Part shown: positions 17,305-26,133 of the stretch, piece by piece
Layout of the letters: every line of letters begins with the position of its first letter
Numbering within the stretch: position 1 is the stretch's first letter
From: Pseudomonas alkylphenolica
GTDB lineage: Bacteria; Pseudomonadota; Gammaproteobacteria; Pseudomonadales; Pseudomonadaceae
Assembly (NCBI RefSeq): GCF_016009175.1
Contig: NZ_JADUCM010000019.1
Location: 34,194-98,193, forward strand
Length of the DNA stretch: 64,000 nt
Direction: 5' to 3'
Notes under the pieces: model-generated
What the model was told of the DNA's origin: nothing
Database searches by the model: none
Seen by the model: only the letters and a program-made list of their open reading frames with translations
Program-made: the position numbers and the translations under genes

Positions 17305-18051
17305 ATGGCTGGTCATTCCAAATGGGCAAACATCAAGCACCGCAAAGAGCGTCAGGACGCCAAGCGGGGCAAGATCTTCACCAAGTGGATTCGTGAGCTG
17401 ACCGTTGCCGCCAAGCAAGGCGGTGGCGATCCGGGCTCCAACCCGCGTCTGCGTCTGGCTCTGGACAAGGCCCTGGGTGCCAACATGAGTCGCGACATCA
17501 TCGACCGGGCCATTGCCCGCGGTGCTGGTGCGACCGAAGCCGATAACGTTGAAGAGCTCAGCTACGAAGGCTACGGTCCGGGTGGCGTGGCGATCATGGT
17601 CGAGGCCATGACCGACAACCGCAACCGTACCGCTGCTGCCGTGCGTCATGCCTTCAGCAAGTGCGGTGGCAATCTTGGCACCGACGGGTCCGTGGCTTAC
17701 CTGTTCGAGCGTAAGGGGCAGATCAGTTTTGCGCCGGGCGTCGATGAAGATGCGCTGATGGAAGCGGCGATGGAGGCCGACGCTGACGATGTGGTCAGCA
17801 ATGAAGACGGCTCCTTCGACGTGTTCACCTCGTTTGCCAGCTTCTATGCCGTGCGCAATGCGCTGGAAGAGGCCGGCTTCAAGGCGGCGGACGCGGAAAT
17901 CGTCATGCAGCCGACCACCAGTGCCGAACTGGACCTGGACGGCGCACAGAAGGTGCTCAAGCTGATCGACATGCTTGAAGACCTGGACGATGTACAGAAC
18001 GTCTACTCCAATGCCGAGATTTCCGACGAAATCATGGAAAGCCTCGGCTAA
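17305..18051 (+). CDS. yebC: YebC/PmpR-family transcriptional regulator/translation factor
   Basis: 248 residues starting MAGHSKWANIKHRK, the family signature. It is standard length with three mixed alpha/beta domains and an acidic C-terminus. Family members have been described as DNA-binding regulators (PmpR in P. aeruginosa quorum sensing) and, more recently, as ribosome-associated factors helping proline-rich translation. It lies upstream of ruvCAB as in most gammaproteobacteria, but a very stable hairpin separates it from ruvC. Confidence 0.95.
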   Translation: MAGHSKWANIKHRKERQDAKRGKIFTKWIRELTVAAKQGGGDPGSNPRLRLALDKALGANMSRDIIDRAIARGAGATEADNVEELSYEGYGPGGVAIMVEAMTDNRNRTAAAVRHAFSKCGGNLGTDGSVAYLFERKGQISFAPGVDEDALMEAAMEADADDVVSNEDGSFDVFTSFASFYAVRNALEEAGFKAADAEIVMQPTTSAELDLDGAQKVLKLIDMLEDLDDVQNVYSNAEISDEIMESLG

Positions 18052-18071
18052 AGTACAGCCCTGGCTGGTTG

Positions 18072-18122
18072 GAAGCCGGATCCGCCTGCAGTCGTGTTAC
18101 GACTGACGGCGGGTCCGGCTTC
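18072..18122. terminator. Very stable hairpin between yebC and ruvC
   Basis: 15-bp stem (18072-18086 with 18108-18122, one G.U pair), a 2x2 internal loop, a 6-bp CAGTCG/CGACTG stem and a TGTTA loop. Only a weak T-tract (TGTCTTT) follows. It may be a terminator for yebC or an RNA-stabilising element. Confidence 0.6.
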
Positions 18123-18167
18123 TGTCTTTACAACGACGCGACGCGCGTCAATGAATACGCAGGCGTT

Positions 18168-18692
18168 ATGACTCTGATTCTTGGCATCGACCCTGGCTCG
18201 CGCATCACCGGCTATGGGGTGGTGCGCCAAGGGGCACGGGGCTGCGAGTATGTGGCTTCCGGCTGTATCCGTACCGGCAGCGGCGAGTTGCCTGAACGTT
18301 TGCAGATCGTGTTTCGCGGTGTCCGCGAGATCATCAGCCAATACGGGCCGGTAACCATGGGCATCGAGCGGGTGTTCATGGCCCGTAATGCGGACTCGGC
18401 ACTGAAGCTGGGGCAGGCCCGCGGGGCGGCGATCGTCGCGGCGATTGAAGCAGGGCTGGAAATCGCCGAATACAGTGCAACCCAGGTCAAACAGGCGGTT
18501 GCCGGTACCGGTGGGGCCAACAAGGAGCAAGTACAACTGATGGTCATGCACCTGCTCAAGTTGACGCAAAAGCCCCAGATTGATGCCTCGGACGCACTGG
18601 CAATTGCCCTGTGCCATGCGCATACGCGCTCCAGTTTGCTGCCGCATGGCCTGGGCACTGCACGCAGTCGCAGCGGGCGCCTGCGGCTCTGA
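18168..18692 (+). CDS. ruvC: Holliday-junction resolvase RuvC
   Basis: 174 residues beginning MTLILGIDPGSRITGYGVV, which contains the first catalytic Asp. The other acidic residues lie in MGIERVFMARN and near DASDALAIALCHAH. The dimeric endonuclease cuts four-way junctions made during recombinational repair. The start is the ATG at 18168; the open frame extends upstream through the hairpin without resolvase sequence. It is the first gene of ruvCAB. Confidence 0.97.
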   Translation: MTLILGIDPGSRITGYGVVRQGARGCEYVASGCIRTGSGELPERLQIVFRGVREIISQYGPVTMGIERVFMARNADSALKLGQARGAAIVAAIEAGLEIAEYSATQVKQAVAGTGGANKEQVQLMVMHLLKLTQKPQIDASDALAIALCHAHTRSSLLPHGLGTARSRSGRLRL

Positions 18693-18800
18693 TAGCATCA
18701 TGCGCTGAAACAAATTTTGACCGCGCAATGCCTTGGCGCATTGCATTTGCTGTTAGGGTTGACCGGTTGTTTGCCGGCGCCCATGAGGAAGGATGGCAAC

Positions 18801-19409
18801 GTGATTGGACGTTTGCGCGGCACCCTGGCTGAAAAGCAGCCGCCGCACCTGATTGTTGATGTCAATGGCCTGGGCTATGAGCTCGAAGTGCCAATGACCA
18901 CCCTTTACCGCCTGCCCAAGGTCGGCGAGGCGGTGACCCTGCACACCCACCTGGTGGTGCGCGAAGACGCTCACCTGCTTTATGGCTTCCATGAGAAGCG
19001 CGAGCGGGAGCTGTTCCGCGAGCTGATCCGCCTCAACGGCGTCGGCCCCAAGCTGGCCCTGGCATTGATGTCGGGCCTGGATGTCGACGAACTGGTACGC
19101 TGCGTCCAGGCACAGGATGCCTCGGCACTGGTCAAGGTGCCCGGCGTTGGCAAGAAGACCGCTGAGCGCTTGCTGGTCGAGCTCAAAGACCGCTTCAAGG
19201 CCTGGGAAACCTCGCCGGCCATGTTTGCCCTGGTGCCCAACGGGCCGCTGCCACTGGCAACGGTTTCCAGCGCCGAGGCCGATGCCGTCAGTGCCCTGAT
19301 TTCCCTGGGCTACAAGCCCCAGGAAGCCAGCAAGGCGGTGGCTGCTGTCGATGCCAAGGGCCTGAGTAGCGAAGAGCTGATCCGCCGCAGCCTGAAGGGA
19401 ATGATCTAA
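18801..19409 (+). CDS. ruvA: Holliday-junction DNA helicase subunit RuvA
   Basis: 202 residues from a GTG start. MIGRLRGTL opens the OB-fold domain; two helix-hairpin-helix motifs (LNGVGPKLALALM and VPGVGKKTAERLL) and a C-terminal domain that contacts RuvB follow. The tetramer holds the Holliday junction. An upstream in-frame ATG was rejected because homologues begin at this GTG. It runs straight into ruvB. Confidence 0.97.
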   Translation: MIGRLRGTLAEKQPPHLIVDVNGLGYELEVPMTTLYRLPKVGEAVTLHTHLVVREDAHLLYGFHEKRERELFRELIRLNGVGPKLALALMSGLDVDELVRCVQAQDASALVKVPGVGKKTAERLLVELKDRFKAWETSPAMFALVPNGPLPLATVSSAEADAVSALISLGYKPQEASKAVAAVDAKGLSSEELIRRSLKGMI

Positions 19410-20465
19410 GTGATTGAAGCCGATCGATTGATAGCCGCCACCGGGCGTGACCGCGAAGAGGTCCAGGACCGGGCGATTCGCCCGCTGCGCCTGGCCGAGT
19501 ACATCGGTCAGCCGGTGGTGCGCGAGCAGATGGCCCTGTTCATCCAGGCTGCCCGCGGGCGCAGCGAGTCGCTGGACCACACCTTGATCTTCGGCCCGCC
19601 CGGGTTGGGCAAAACCACCCTGGCCAACATCATCGCCCAGGAAATGGGCGTGTCGATCAAGAGCACCTCGGGGCCGATCCTTGAGCGCCCGGGCGACCTG
19701 GCGGCCTTGCTGACCAACCTCGAGCCGCACGATGTATTGTTCATTGACGAAATTCATCGGCTATCGCCGATTGTCGAAGAAGTGCTGTACCCGGCCATGG
19801 AAGATTTCCAGCTCGACATCATGATCGGTGAGGGACCGGCAGCGCGCTCGATCAAGCTCGACCTGCCTCCGTTCACCCTGGTGGGTGCAACCACGCGTGC
19901 GGGCATGTTGACCAACCCGTTGCGCGACCGCTTCGGCATTGTCCAGCGCCTGGAGTTCTACAACACCGAAGACCTGGCGACCATTGTCAGCCGGTCTGGT
20001 GGCATCCTCGGTTTGCCGATCGAAGACGAAGGCGCCTTCGAGATCGCTCGCCGTGCACGAGGCACGCCGCGGATCGCCAACCGCCTGCTGCGTCGGGTAC
20101 GGGATTTTGCCGAGGTGCGTGGCAAAGGCCATATCACCAAGTCGATTGCAGACCTGGCGTTGAACCTGCTGGACGTCGATGAACGCGGCTTTGATCATCA
20201 GGACCGGCGCCTGCTGTTGACCATGATCGAGAAGTTCGATGGCGGACCGGTGGGCGTCGACAGCCTGGCTGCAGCGATCAGCGAAGAGCGTCATACCATT
20301 GAGGATGTGCTCGAGCCCTACCTTATCCAGCAGGGTTACATCATGCGTACGCCGCGGGGCAGGGTGGTAACGCGGCACGCCTACCTGCATTTCGGTCTGA
20401 ATATCCCCAATCGCCTGGGCGAGTCGGTCAACGGCGAGGGTTTTTCTGCGCCGACCGATGAATGA
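19410..20465 (+). CDS. ruvB: Holliday-junction branch-migration ATPase RuvB
   Basis: 351-residue AAA+ motor. Walker A GPPGLGKTTL, Walker B LFIDEIH, sensor 1 GATTRAG and a C-terminal winged-helix domain (IQQGYIMRTPRGRV) are all present. Hexameric rings drive branch migration with RuvA. The GTG start immediately follows the ruvA stop codon, so the two are coupled. Confidence 0.98.
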   Translation: MIEADRLIAATGRDREEVQDRAIRPLRLAEYIGQPVVREQMALFIQAARGRSESLDHTLIFGPPGLGKTTLANIIAQEMGVSIKSTSGPILERPGDLAALLTNLEPHDVLFIDEIHRLSPIVEEVLYPAMEDFQLDIMIGEGPAARSIKLDLPPFTLVGATTRAGMLTNPLRDRFGIVQRLEFYNTEDLATIVSRSGGILGLPIEDEGAFEIARRARGTPRIANRLLRRVRDFAEVRGKGHITKSIADLALNLLDVDERGFDHQDRRLLLTMIEKFDGGPVGVDSLAAAISEERHTIEDVLEPYLIQQGYIMRTPRGRVVTRHAYLHFGLNIPNRLGESVNGEGFSAPTDE

Positions 20466-20485
20466 CAGATTTATCCGGTGTTTTT

Positions 20486-20516
20486 GTGGTCCTATCGGCT
20501 GTCACGGAAGGACCAC
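20486..20516. terminator. Hairpin after ruvB
   Basis: Perfect 8-bp arms GTGGTCCT / AGGACCAC with a 15-base loop and no T-run after it. It could be a weak terminator or a leader structure of the ybgC-tol transcript. Confidence 0.4.
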
Positions 20517-20591
20517 GCTGGCAATACGACATAATCGATGAAAAAACAGTTGCCGGGGCGGATTGGCAAGCTGAGGAGTAAGCACTAGAGT

Positions 20592-21047
20592 ATGCGCGCG
20601 CAAAATGGGCTTGAGCCGTTCGCACACCGTTGTCGGGTCTACTACGAAGACACCGATGCGGGCGGCGTGGTGTATTACGTCAACTACCTGAAATTCATGG
20701 AGCGTGCCCGCACCGAGCGGTTACGCGCACTGGGCTTTGCCCAGTCGGCATTGGCGCAGGACAACCTGCTGTTCGTGGTCCACTCCAGCGAAGCGCGCTA
20801 TCACGCGCCTGCGCGGCTGGACGATGAACTGCGGGTTACCGCACACGTGCTTGAATTGAACCGCGCCAGCCTGCGCTTCGTACAGCAGGTCTGGCGTGAA
20901 AGCGATGCAACGCTGCTCTGTGAAGGGCAGTTCCTGGTGGCCTGTGTGCGCGCCGATACTTTCAAACCCCGGGCCATTCCCCCAGCGCTGCGTACGGCAT
21001 TTGCCGAGGCTGGCGATCCGGGTACTCATTCAAATGCAGGAGATTAA
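20592..21047 (+). CDS. ybgC: Tol-Pal-associated acyl-CoA thioesterase YbgC
   Basis: 151-residue hotdog-fold thioesterase. The YEDTDAGGVVYYVNYLKFMERAR segment contains the catalytic Asp and the 4HBT signature. It is the first gene of the tol cluster and ends two bases before tolQ. Family members hydrolyse short- to long-chain acyl-CoA or acyl-ACP and may link phospholipid metabolism to the Tol-Pal complex. In P. putida it corresponds to orf1 of the tol operon. Confidence 0.95.
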   Translation: MRAQNGLEPFAHRCRVYYEDTDAGGVVYYVNYLKFMERARTERLRALGFAQSALAQDNLLFVVHSSEARYHAPARLDDELRVTAHVLELNRASLRFVQQVWRESDATLLCEGQFLVACVRADTFKPRAIPPALRTAFAEAGDPGTHSNAGD

Positions 21048-21049
21048 GC

Positions 21050-21745
21050 GTGGAAGCTAACGTCGTCGACCATACCTCCATGTGGAGCCTGGTCAGCAAT
21101 GCCAGCATCGTGGTGCAGCTGGTCATGCTGGTTCTGGTTGCCGCATCGGTAACGTCATGGATCATGATTTTCCAGCGCAGCACCATGCTGCGCGCCGGTC
21201 GTCGAGCCCTGGACAGCTTCGAAGAGCGCTTCTGGTCGGGTATCGACCTGTCCAAGCTGTACCGTCAGGCCGGTAGCAATCCGGACCCGGACTCGGGTGT
21301 CGAGCAGGTGTTCCGTGCCGGCTTCAAAGAGTTCTCGCGTCTGCGCCAGCAACCGGGCGTTGATCCTGATGCGGTCATGGAAGGTGTCGGGCGTGCGATG
21401 CGCGTTGCGATCTCCCGTGAGGAAGAGAAGCTCGAGCAGAGCCTGCCGTTCCTGGCAACCGTGGGTTCCACCAGCCCGTACATCGGTCTGTTCGGTACCG
21501 TATGGGGCATCATGAACTCCTTCCGCGGCCTGGCCAGTGCTCAGCAGGCCACCCTGGCCACCGTTGCCCCGGGTATCGCCGAGGCGCTGATTGCCACCGC
21601 CATCGGCCTGTTCGCCGCGATTCCAGCGGTTATTGCCTACAACCGTTTCGCTGCCCGCAGTGAAGTCTTGATCGGCCGTTACTACACGTTCGCCGACGAG
21701 TTCCAGGCCATCCTGCACCGTAAAGTGCACACCAGCGAAGAGTGA
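21050..21745 (+). CDS. tolQ: Tol-Pal proton-channel subunit TolQ
   Basis: 231-residue inner-membrane protein with three hydrophobic segments (about residues 17-39, 138-158 and 170-192) and a large cytoplasmic loop between the first two. The MotA/ExbB core GLFGTVWGIMNSF is present. With TolR it forms the proton-driven stator that energises TolA during outer-membrane constriction. GTG start after an AGGAGATTAAGC stretch. Confidence 0.97.
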   Translation: MEANVVDHTSMWSLVSNASIVVQLVMLVLVAASVTSWIMIFQRSTMLRAGRRALDSFEERFWSGIDLSKLYRQAGSNPDPDSGVEQVFRAGFKEFSRLRQQPGVDPDAVMEGVGRAMRVAISREEEKLEQSLPFLATVGSTSPYIGLFGTVWGIMNSFRGLASAQQATLATVAPGIAEALIATAIGLFAAIPAVIAYNRFAARSEVLIGRYYTFADEFQAILHRKVHTSEE

Positions 21746-21759
21746 TCAGGTAAAAGCCC

Positions 21760-22212
21760 ATGGCCCGAGTTCGCCACAAACGCAAGCCGGTCGCCGAGAT
21801 GAACGTGGTGCCTTACATCGACGTGATGTTGGTACTGCTGGTCATCTTCATGGTGACCGCACCCATGCTCAACCAGGGCGTCAAGGTTGATCTGCCCAAG
21901 GTTTCCAGCGAAGCCTTGCCGCAGGACAACAACGTTCAGGTCCTGACCATTTCGATCAAGGCTGACAAGACCTATTACTGGAACCTTGGCAGCGAAGTCG
22001 ACACCGACAAGCAGATGGACAAGGCCATGACCTTGCCGCAAATGACCGACGCCGTGACCAAGATCATTGCCGCCGGACGTGATCAGGGCAAACAGACCCA
22101 GGTCTTCATCCGTGGCGACAAGTCTGTCGACTACGGCGCGGTCATGGGTGCCATGGGCGGGTTGCAGAAGGCTGGTGTCGGTAACGTTGGCCTGATTACC
22201 GAGGCGCCCTGA
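21760..22212 (+). CDS. tolR: Tol-Pal stator subunit TolR
   Basis: 150 residues with a short basic cytoplasmic N-terminus and one membrane helix. The essential Asp lies in MNVVPYIDVMLVLLVIFMV. The periplasmic domain is of the ExbD/TolR fold. Its stop codon overlaps the tolA start (TGATG), consistent with coupled translation. Confidence 0.97.
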   Translation: MARVRHKRKPVAEMNVVPYIDVMLVLLVIFMVTAPMLNQGVKVDLPKVSSEALPQDNNVQVLTISIKADKTYYWNLGSEVDTDKQMDKAMTLPQMTDAVTKIIAAGRDQGKQTQVFIRGDKSVDYGAVMGAMGGLQKAGVGNVGLITEAP

Positions 22213-23288
22213 TGCAACAGCGAGAGCCATCCGCCTCGGAAAGCTATTTCTGGCCCAGCGTCTGGGCCATTGCGCTGCACGTTCTGGTGTTCGGCATGCT
22301 GTTCGTCAGTTTTGCCATGACCCCTGAATTGCCGCCGGCCAAGCCTATTGTCCAGGCAACCCTGTACCAGCTGAAATCGAAAAGTCAGGCCACCACCCAG
22401 ACCAATCAGAAGATTGCGGGTGAAGCGAAGAAAACCGCTTCGCGCCAGACCGAAGAAGAGCAGATGGAGCAGAAGAAGGTCGAGCAGCAGGCAGTAAAAG
22501 CTGCGGAACAAAAGAAAGAAGAAGCTGCTCAAAAGGCGGAAGAAGCGCGCGCCGAAGCCGAAGCGAAGAAAGCCGAGGAAGCCAAGAAGGCTGACGAAGC
22601 GAAGAAAACCGCCGAAGCCAAGAAAGCCGAAGAGGCGAAAAAGGCCGCCGAGAAGCAGCAGGCAGACATCGCCAAGAAGAAGGCCGAAGAGGAAGCCAAG
22701 AAACAGGCTGAGGAAGAGGCCAAGAAAACGGCGGCAGAAGAAGCCAAGAAAAAAGCAGCCGAGGACGCCAAGAAGAAGGCGGCCGAGGATGCCAAGAAGA
22801 AAGCAGTGGCCGAAGAGGCGAAGAAAAAGGCTGCTGAAGACGCGAAGAAGAAAGCCGCAGCCGATGCGGCCAAGAAGAAGGCACAGGATGCAGCCCGCAA
22901 GGCGGCAGAAGACAAGAAAGCCCAGGCTTTGGCCGAGCTGCTGTCTGATACCACCGAACGGCAACAGGCATTGGCTGACGAGCAAGGCGACCAGGTAGCC
23001 GGCGATTTCGACGACCTGATCCGTGCGCGTGCAGCTGAAGGCTGGGCACGTCCCCCTTCTGCGCGCAAGAACATGACGGTGGTTCTGCAGATCGGCATGT
23101 TGCCAGATGGCACCATTACCTCGGTGAGCGTAGCCCGCTCCAGTGGTGACGGTCCGTTCGACAGCTCGGCTGTTGCAGCGGTGAAGAACATTGGTCGCCT
23201 AACCGAAATGCAGGGCTTGAAACCGAGCGAATTCAATCCCTATCGTTCATTCAAGATGACATTCACACCTGAGGATCTAGCCTTGTGA
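22212..23288 (+). CDS. tolA: Tol-Pal energy-transducing protein TolA
   Basis: 358 residues. An N-terminal membrane anchor (about residues 13-36) is followed by a long Lys/Ala/Glu-rich helical domain with repeated KKAAEEAKKKA-like units (about residues 70-240). The C-terminal globular domain III (from about residue 260) binds Pal, TolB and TolR partners. TolA spans the periplasm to transmit force. The repeat region is A/G-rich on the coding strand and is prone to length variation between strains. Its stop overlaps the tolB GTG. Confidence 0.96.
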   Translation: MQQREPSASESYFWPSVWAIALHVLVFGMLFVSFAMTPELPPAKPIVQATLYQLKSKSQATTQTNQKIAGEAKKTASRQTEEEQMEQKKVEQQAVKAAEQKKEEAAQKAEEARAEAEAKKAEEAKKADEAKKTAEAKKAEEAKKAAEKQQADIAKKKAEEEAKKQAEEEAKKTAAEEAKKKAAEDAKKKAAEDAKKKAVAEEAKKKAAEDAKKKAAADAAKKKAQDAARKAAEDKKAQALAELLSDTTERQQALADEQGDQVAGDFDDLIRARAAEGWARPPSARKNMTVVLQIGMLPDGTITSVSVARSSGDGPFDSSAVAAVKNIGRLTEMQGLKPSEFNPYRSFKMTFTPEDLAL

Positions 23289-24586
23289 TTAAACTTCTTC
23301 GAGGACTGCTGGTCGCTCTCTGCTGCGTAGCAGGGATCGCCATGGCAGAAGAAAAGAACATTCTGGTCACCAGCGGTAGTGACCGCGCCACGCCGATCGC
23401 GGTCGTGCCGTTCGGTCTGCAGGGCGGCAGCGTGCTGCCGGAAGACATGGCTGACATCATCGGCAATGACCTGCGCAACTCTGGTTATTACTCGCCGATT
23501 CCGCGCCAGAACATGATCAGCCAGCCAAGCCAGGCCAGCGAAGTCATCTTCCGTGACTGGAAAGCGCTGGGTGCCCAGTACGTGATGGTCGGCAGCATCG
23601 TGCCGGCAGGCGGTCGCCTGCAGGTGCAGTACGCGCTGTTCAACGTCGCCACCGAGCAGCAAGTGCTGACCGGCAGCGTCTCGGGCAGTGTCGATCAGCT
23701 GCGCGACATGTCGCACTACATTGCTGACCAGTCGTTCGAGAAACTCACCGGCATCAAGGGTGCGTTCTCTACTCGCATGCTGTACGTGACGGCCGAGCGT
23801 TTCTCCACCAACAACACCCGCTACACCCTGCAGCGTTCGGACTACGACGGTGCGCGTGCGGTGACCCTGCTGCAGTCGCGTGAGCCGATCCTGTCGCCAC
23901 GTTTTGCACCTGATGGCAAGCGTATTGCCTATGTGTCGTTCGAACAGAAGCGTCCGCGTATTTTCGTACAGCACATCGACACTGGTCGTCGTGAGCAGAT
24001 CACCAATTTCGAAGGCCTCAATGGTGCACCCGCCTGGTCGCCGGACGGTTCGCGCCTGGCATTCGTGCTGTCCAAGGACGGCAACCCGGACATCTATGTA
24101 ATGAACATGGGTTCGCGTCAGCTGTCGCGCGTTACTGCAGGCCCGGGTATCAATACCGAGCCGTTCTGGGGTAAGGATGGTTCCACCATCTACTTCACTT
24201 CCGACCGCGGTGGTAAACCACAGATCTATAAAACCAGTGTTTCTGGTGGTGGTGCCGAGCGTGTAACTTTTGTAGGCAACTACAACGCCAACCCTAAACT
24301 TTCGGCGGATGAAAAGACCCTGGTGATGATTCATCGTCAACAAGGTTTCACCAACTTCAAGGTGGCGGCGCAAGATTTGCAACGCGGTAGTGTAAAGATT
24401 CTCTCGGAAACAAGTCTTGATGAGTCTCCTACTGTTGCGCCCAACGGCACCATGCTAATCTACGCCACCCGCCAGCAGGGCCGGGGAGTCTTGATGCTCG
24501 TCTCTCTCAACGGACGCGTGAGGCTCCCGCTTCCTACCGCTCAAGGCGAAGTCAGAGAACCGTCCTGGTCCCCTTACCTGAACTGA
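23285..24586 (+). CDS. tolB: Tol-Pal periplasmic protein TolB
   Basis: 433 residues with a signal peptide ending near AGIAMAEE. An N-terminal alpha/beta domain is followed by a six-bladed beta-propeller with recurrent PAWSPDGSRLAF-type blades. It binds Pal and is released when TolA is energised. GTG start with GAGGAT upstream and a 4-base overlap with tolA. Confidence 0.97.
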   Translation: MIKLLRGLLVALCCVAGIAMAEEKNILVTSGSDRATPIAVVPFGLQGGSVLPEDMADIIGNDLRNSGYYSPIPRQNMISQPSQASEVIFRDWKALGAQYVMVGSIVPAGGRLQVQYALFNVATEQQVLTGSVSGSVDQLRDMSHYIADQSFEKLTGIKGAFSTRMLYVTAERFSTNNTRYTLQRSDYDGARAVTLLQSREPILSPRFAPDGKRIAYVSFEQKRPRIFVQHIDTGRREQITNFEGLNGAPAWSPDGSRLAFVLSKDGNPDIYVMNMGSRQLSRVTAGPGINTEPFWGKDGSTIYFTSDRGGKPQIYKTSVSGGGAERVTFVGNYNANPKLSADEKTLVMIHRQQGFTNFKVAAQDLQRGSVKILSETSLDESPTVAPNGTMLIYATRQQGRGVLMLVSLNGRVRLPLPTAQGEVREPSWSPYLN

Positions 24587-24652
24587 TGCGGCGCTTCACG
24601 CTTTACGCTTTACGTTGTACTTAACACATTGGGGTTCATTAGGAGTTTCACG

Positions 24653-25150
24653 ATGGAAATGCTGAAGTTTGGTAAGTTTGCTGCGCTGGCTCTGGCCATG
24701 GCCGTAGCCGTAGGTTGCTCTTCGAAAGGCGGTGACGACGCAGGTCAAGGCGCTGTCGACCCTAACGCTGGTTACGGTGCCAACACTGGCGCTGTTGACG
24801 GCAGCCTGAGCGAAGAAGCTGCTCTGCGCGCAATCACCACCTTCTACTTCGAATACGACAGCTCGGACCTGAAGCCAGAAGCCATGCGCGCTCTGGACGT
24901 TCACGCCAAGGATCTGAAAGGCAACGGCGCTCGCGTCGTGCTGGAAGGCAACACCGACGAGCGCGGTACTCGCGAATACAACATGGCTCTGGGCGAGCGT
25001 CGTGCGAAAGCCGTTCAGCGCTACCTGGTACTGCAAGGCGTTTCTCCTGCCCAGCTGGAACTGGTTTCCTACGGCGAAGAGCGTCCAGTTGCCACCGGCA
25101 ACGACGAGCAGTCCTGGGCTCAGAACCGTCGCGTCGAACTGCGTAAGTAA
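24653..25150 (+). CDS. oprL: Peptidoglycan-associated lipoprotein Pal (OprL)
   Basis: 165 residues. Lipoprotein signal MEMLKFGKFAALALAMAVAVGC, then a flexible Gly-rich linker. The OmpA-type peptidoglycan-binding domain has the diaminopimelate-contacting motif NTDERGTREYN. It anchors the outer membrane to the wall. The ATG at 24653 is preceded by AGGAG. The 66-base gap after tolB carries its own control region; in P. putida oprL and the following gene have been reported to form a separate transcript from tolQRAB. Confidence 0.97.
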   Translation: MEMLKFGKFAALALAMAVAVGCSSKGGDDAGQGAVDPNAGYGANTGAVDGSLSEEAALRAITTFYFEYDSSDLKPEAMRALDVHAKDLKGNGARVVLEGNTDERGTREYNMALGERRAKAVQRYLVLQGVSPAQLELVSYGEERPVATGNDEQSWAQNRRVELRK

Positions 25151-25156
25151 TTCGAT

Positions 25157-25975
25157 ATGCGAATGTGCCGTCGTGCTGTAACCGTCCTGGCGCTCAGCCT
25201 GCCACTCGTGGCATGGGCTGAGGTTCCTGTTGTTGATGACAACGCTGGCTATAGCGGCGCAAGCAGCTATCCGCCATCGGGTTATGGTACGAACGGCGCC
25301 TACGCCGGGGGAGGGGTTACGGCCCCTGCCTCGGCGCAGGGTCAGCTGTTCATGCAACTGCAGCAGATGCAAGATCAGTTGTCGCGTCAACAAGGCATCA
25401 TCGAAGAGTTGCAAAACGATGTGGCACGCATGAAACAGGAGAGCCTGGAGCGTTACCAGGACCTGGATCGGCGTATTGGAAGCGGTGTTGCACCTGCCGC
25501 CACTCCTGATAATTCCGCTGCCGGTGGCGCTGCCGCCGCCGGTGCTGCTGCAGGCGCTGCCAGCGCGCAAGCTCCTGCAGCCAGTAGCGAACCTGGCGAT
25601 CCGGCCAAAGAGAAGCTCTATTACGACGCTGCCTTTGACCTGATCAAAGCCAAGGATTTCGACAAGGCCAGCCAGGCGTTCAACGCCTTTCTGCGCAAAT
25701 ACCCCAACAGTCAGTACGCGGGCAATGCCCAATACTGGCTGGGTGAGGTGAACCTGGCCAAAGGCGACCTGCAAGCTGCAGGGCAAGCCTTCGCCAAGGT
25801 CAGCCAACTGTACCCGAAGCACAACAAAGTGCCGGATTCCCTGTACAAGCTGGCTGACGTTGAGCGCCGCCTGGGGCACACCGACCGGGTCAAAGGCATC
25901 CTGCAACAAGTCGTGACCCAATACCCGGGTACCTCGGCCGCCCAGCTGGCCCAGCGCGACCTGCAGAAGCTCTGA
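25157..25975 (+). CDS. cpoB: Cell-division coordinator CpoB (YbgF)
   Basis: 272 residues with a signal peptide ending near LPLVAWAEV and a Gly/Ser/Tyr-rich stretch. A trimerising coiled coil follows (LFMQLQQMQDQLSRQQGIIEELQNDVARM), then an Ala-rich linker (about residues 110-150) and C-terminal TPR repeats (KAKDFDKASQAFNAFLRKYPNSQY...). In E. coli it coordinates peptidoglycan synthesis and outer-membrane constriction with Tol-Pal. It lies six bases after oprL and is closed by a terminator. Confidence 0.95.
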   Translation: MRMCRRAVTVLALSLPLVAWAEVPVVDDNAGYSGASSYPPSGYGTNGAYAGGGVTAPASAQGQLFMQLQQMQDQLSRQQGIIEELQNDVARMKQESLERYQDLDRRIGSGVAPAATPDNSAAGGAAAAGAAAGAASAQAPAASSEPGDPAKEKLYYDAAFDLIKAKDFDKASQAFNAFLRKYPNSQYAGNAQYWLGEVNLAKGDLQAAGQAFAKVSQLYPKHNKVPDSLYKLADVERRLGHTDRVKGILQQVVTQYPGTSAAQLAQRDLQKL

Positions 25976-25991
25976 TTCAAGCGTTTCAAAG

Positions 25992-26017
25992 AAACCCGCG
26001 CTCGCCGCGGGTTTTTT
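25992..26017 (+). terminator. Terminator of the oprL-cpoB unit
   Basis: AAACCCGCG / CGCGGGTTT stem with a 5-base loop and TTTTTT tail, 17 bases past the cpoB stop. Confidence 0.9.
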
Positions 26018-26133
26018 CGTTAGAATCTCTGCCCTTTTATTTGAATACGCTGCTGCGAACTGCGCGATGCCGGGTTCTCAGCAGTGCCTGACGGAGGCGG
26101 ACAGCCTGTTTAGCTGTTACGCCCGTGGCGACT

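Noticed and set aside
22420..22940. Repetitive A/G-rich tract as a possible CRISPR or tandem-repeat array
   Set aside because: It is the coding sequence of the TolA helical domain; the units are irregular and in frame.
22131..22985. Leu/Gly/Phe-rich 284-codon frame antisense to tolA
   Set aside because: The composition simply reflects the reverse complement of the Lys/Ala/Glu repeats of TolA.
26026..26133. Possible preQ1 riboswitch before queE
   Set aside because: I looked for the conserved preQ1-I loop and tail sequences and did not find them.
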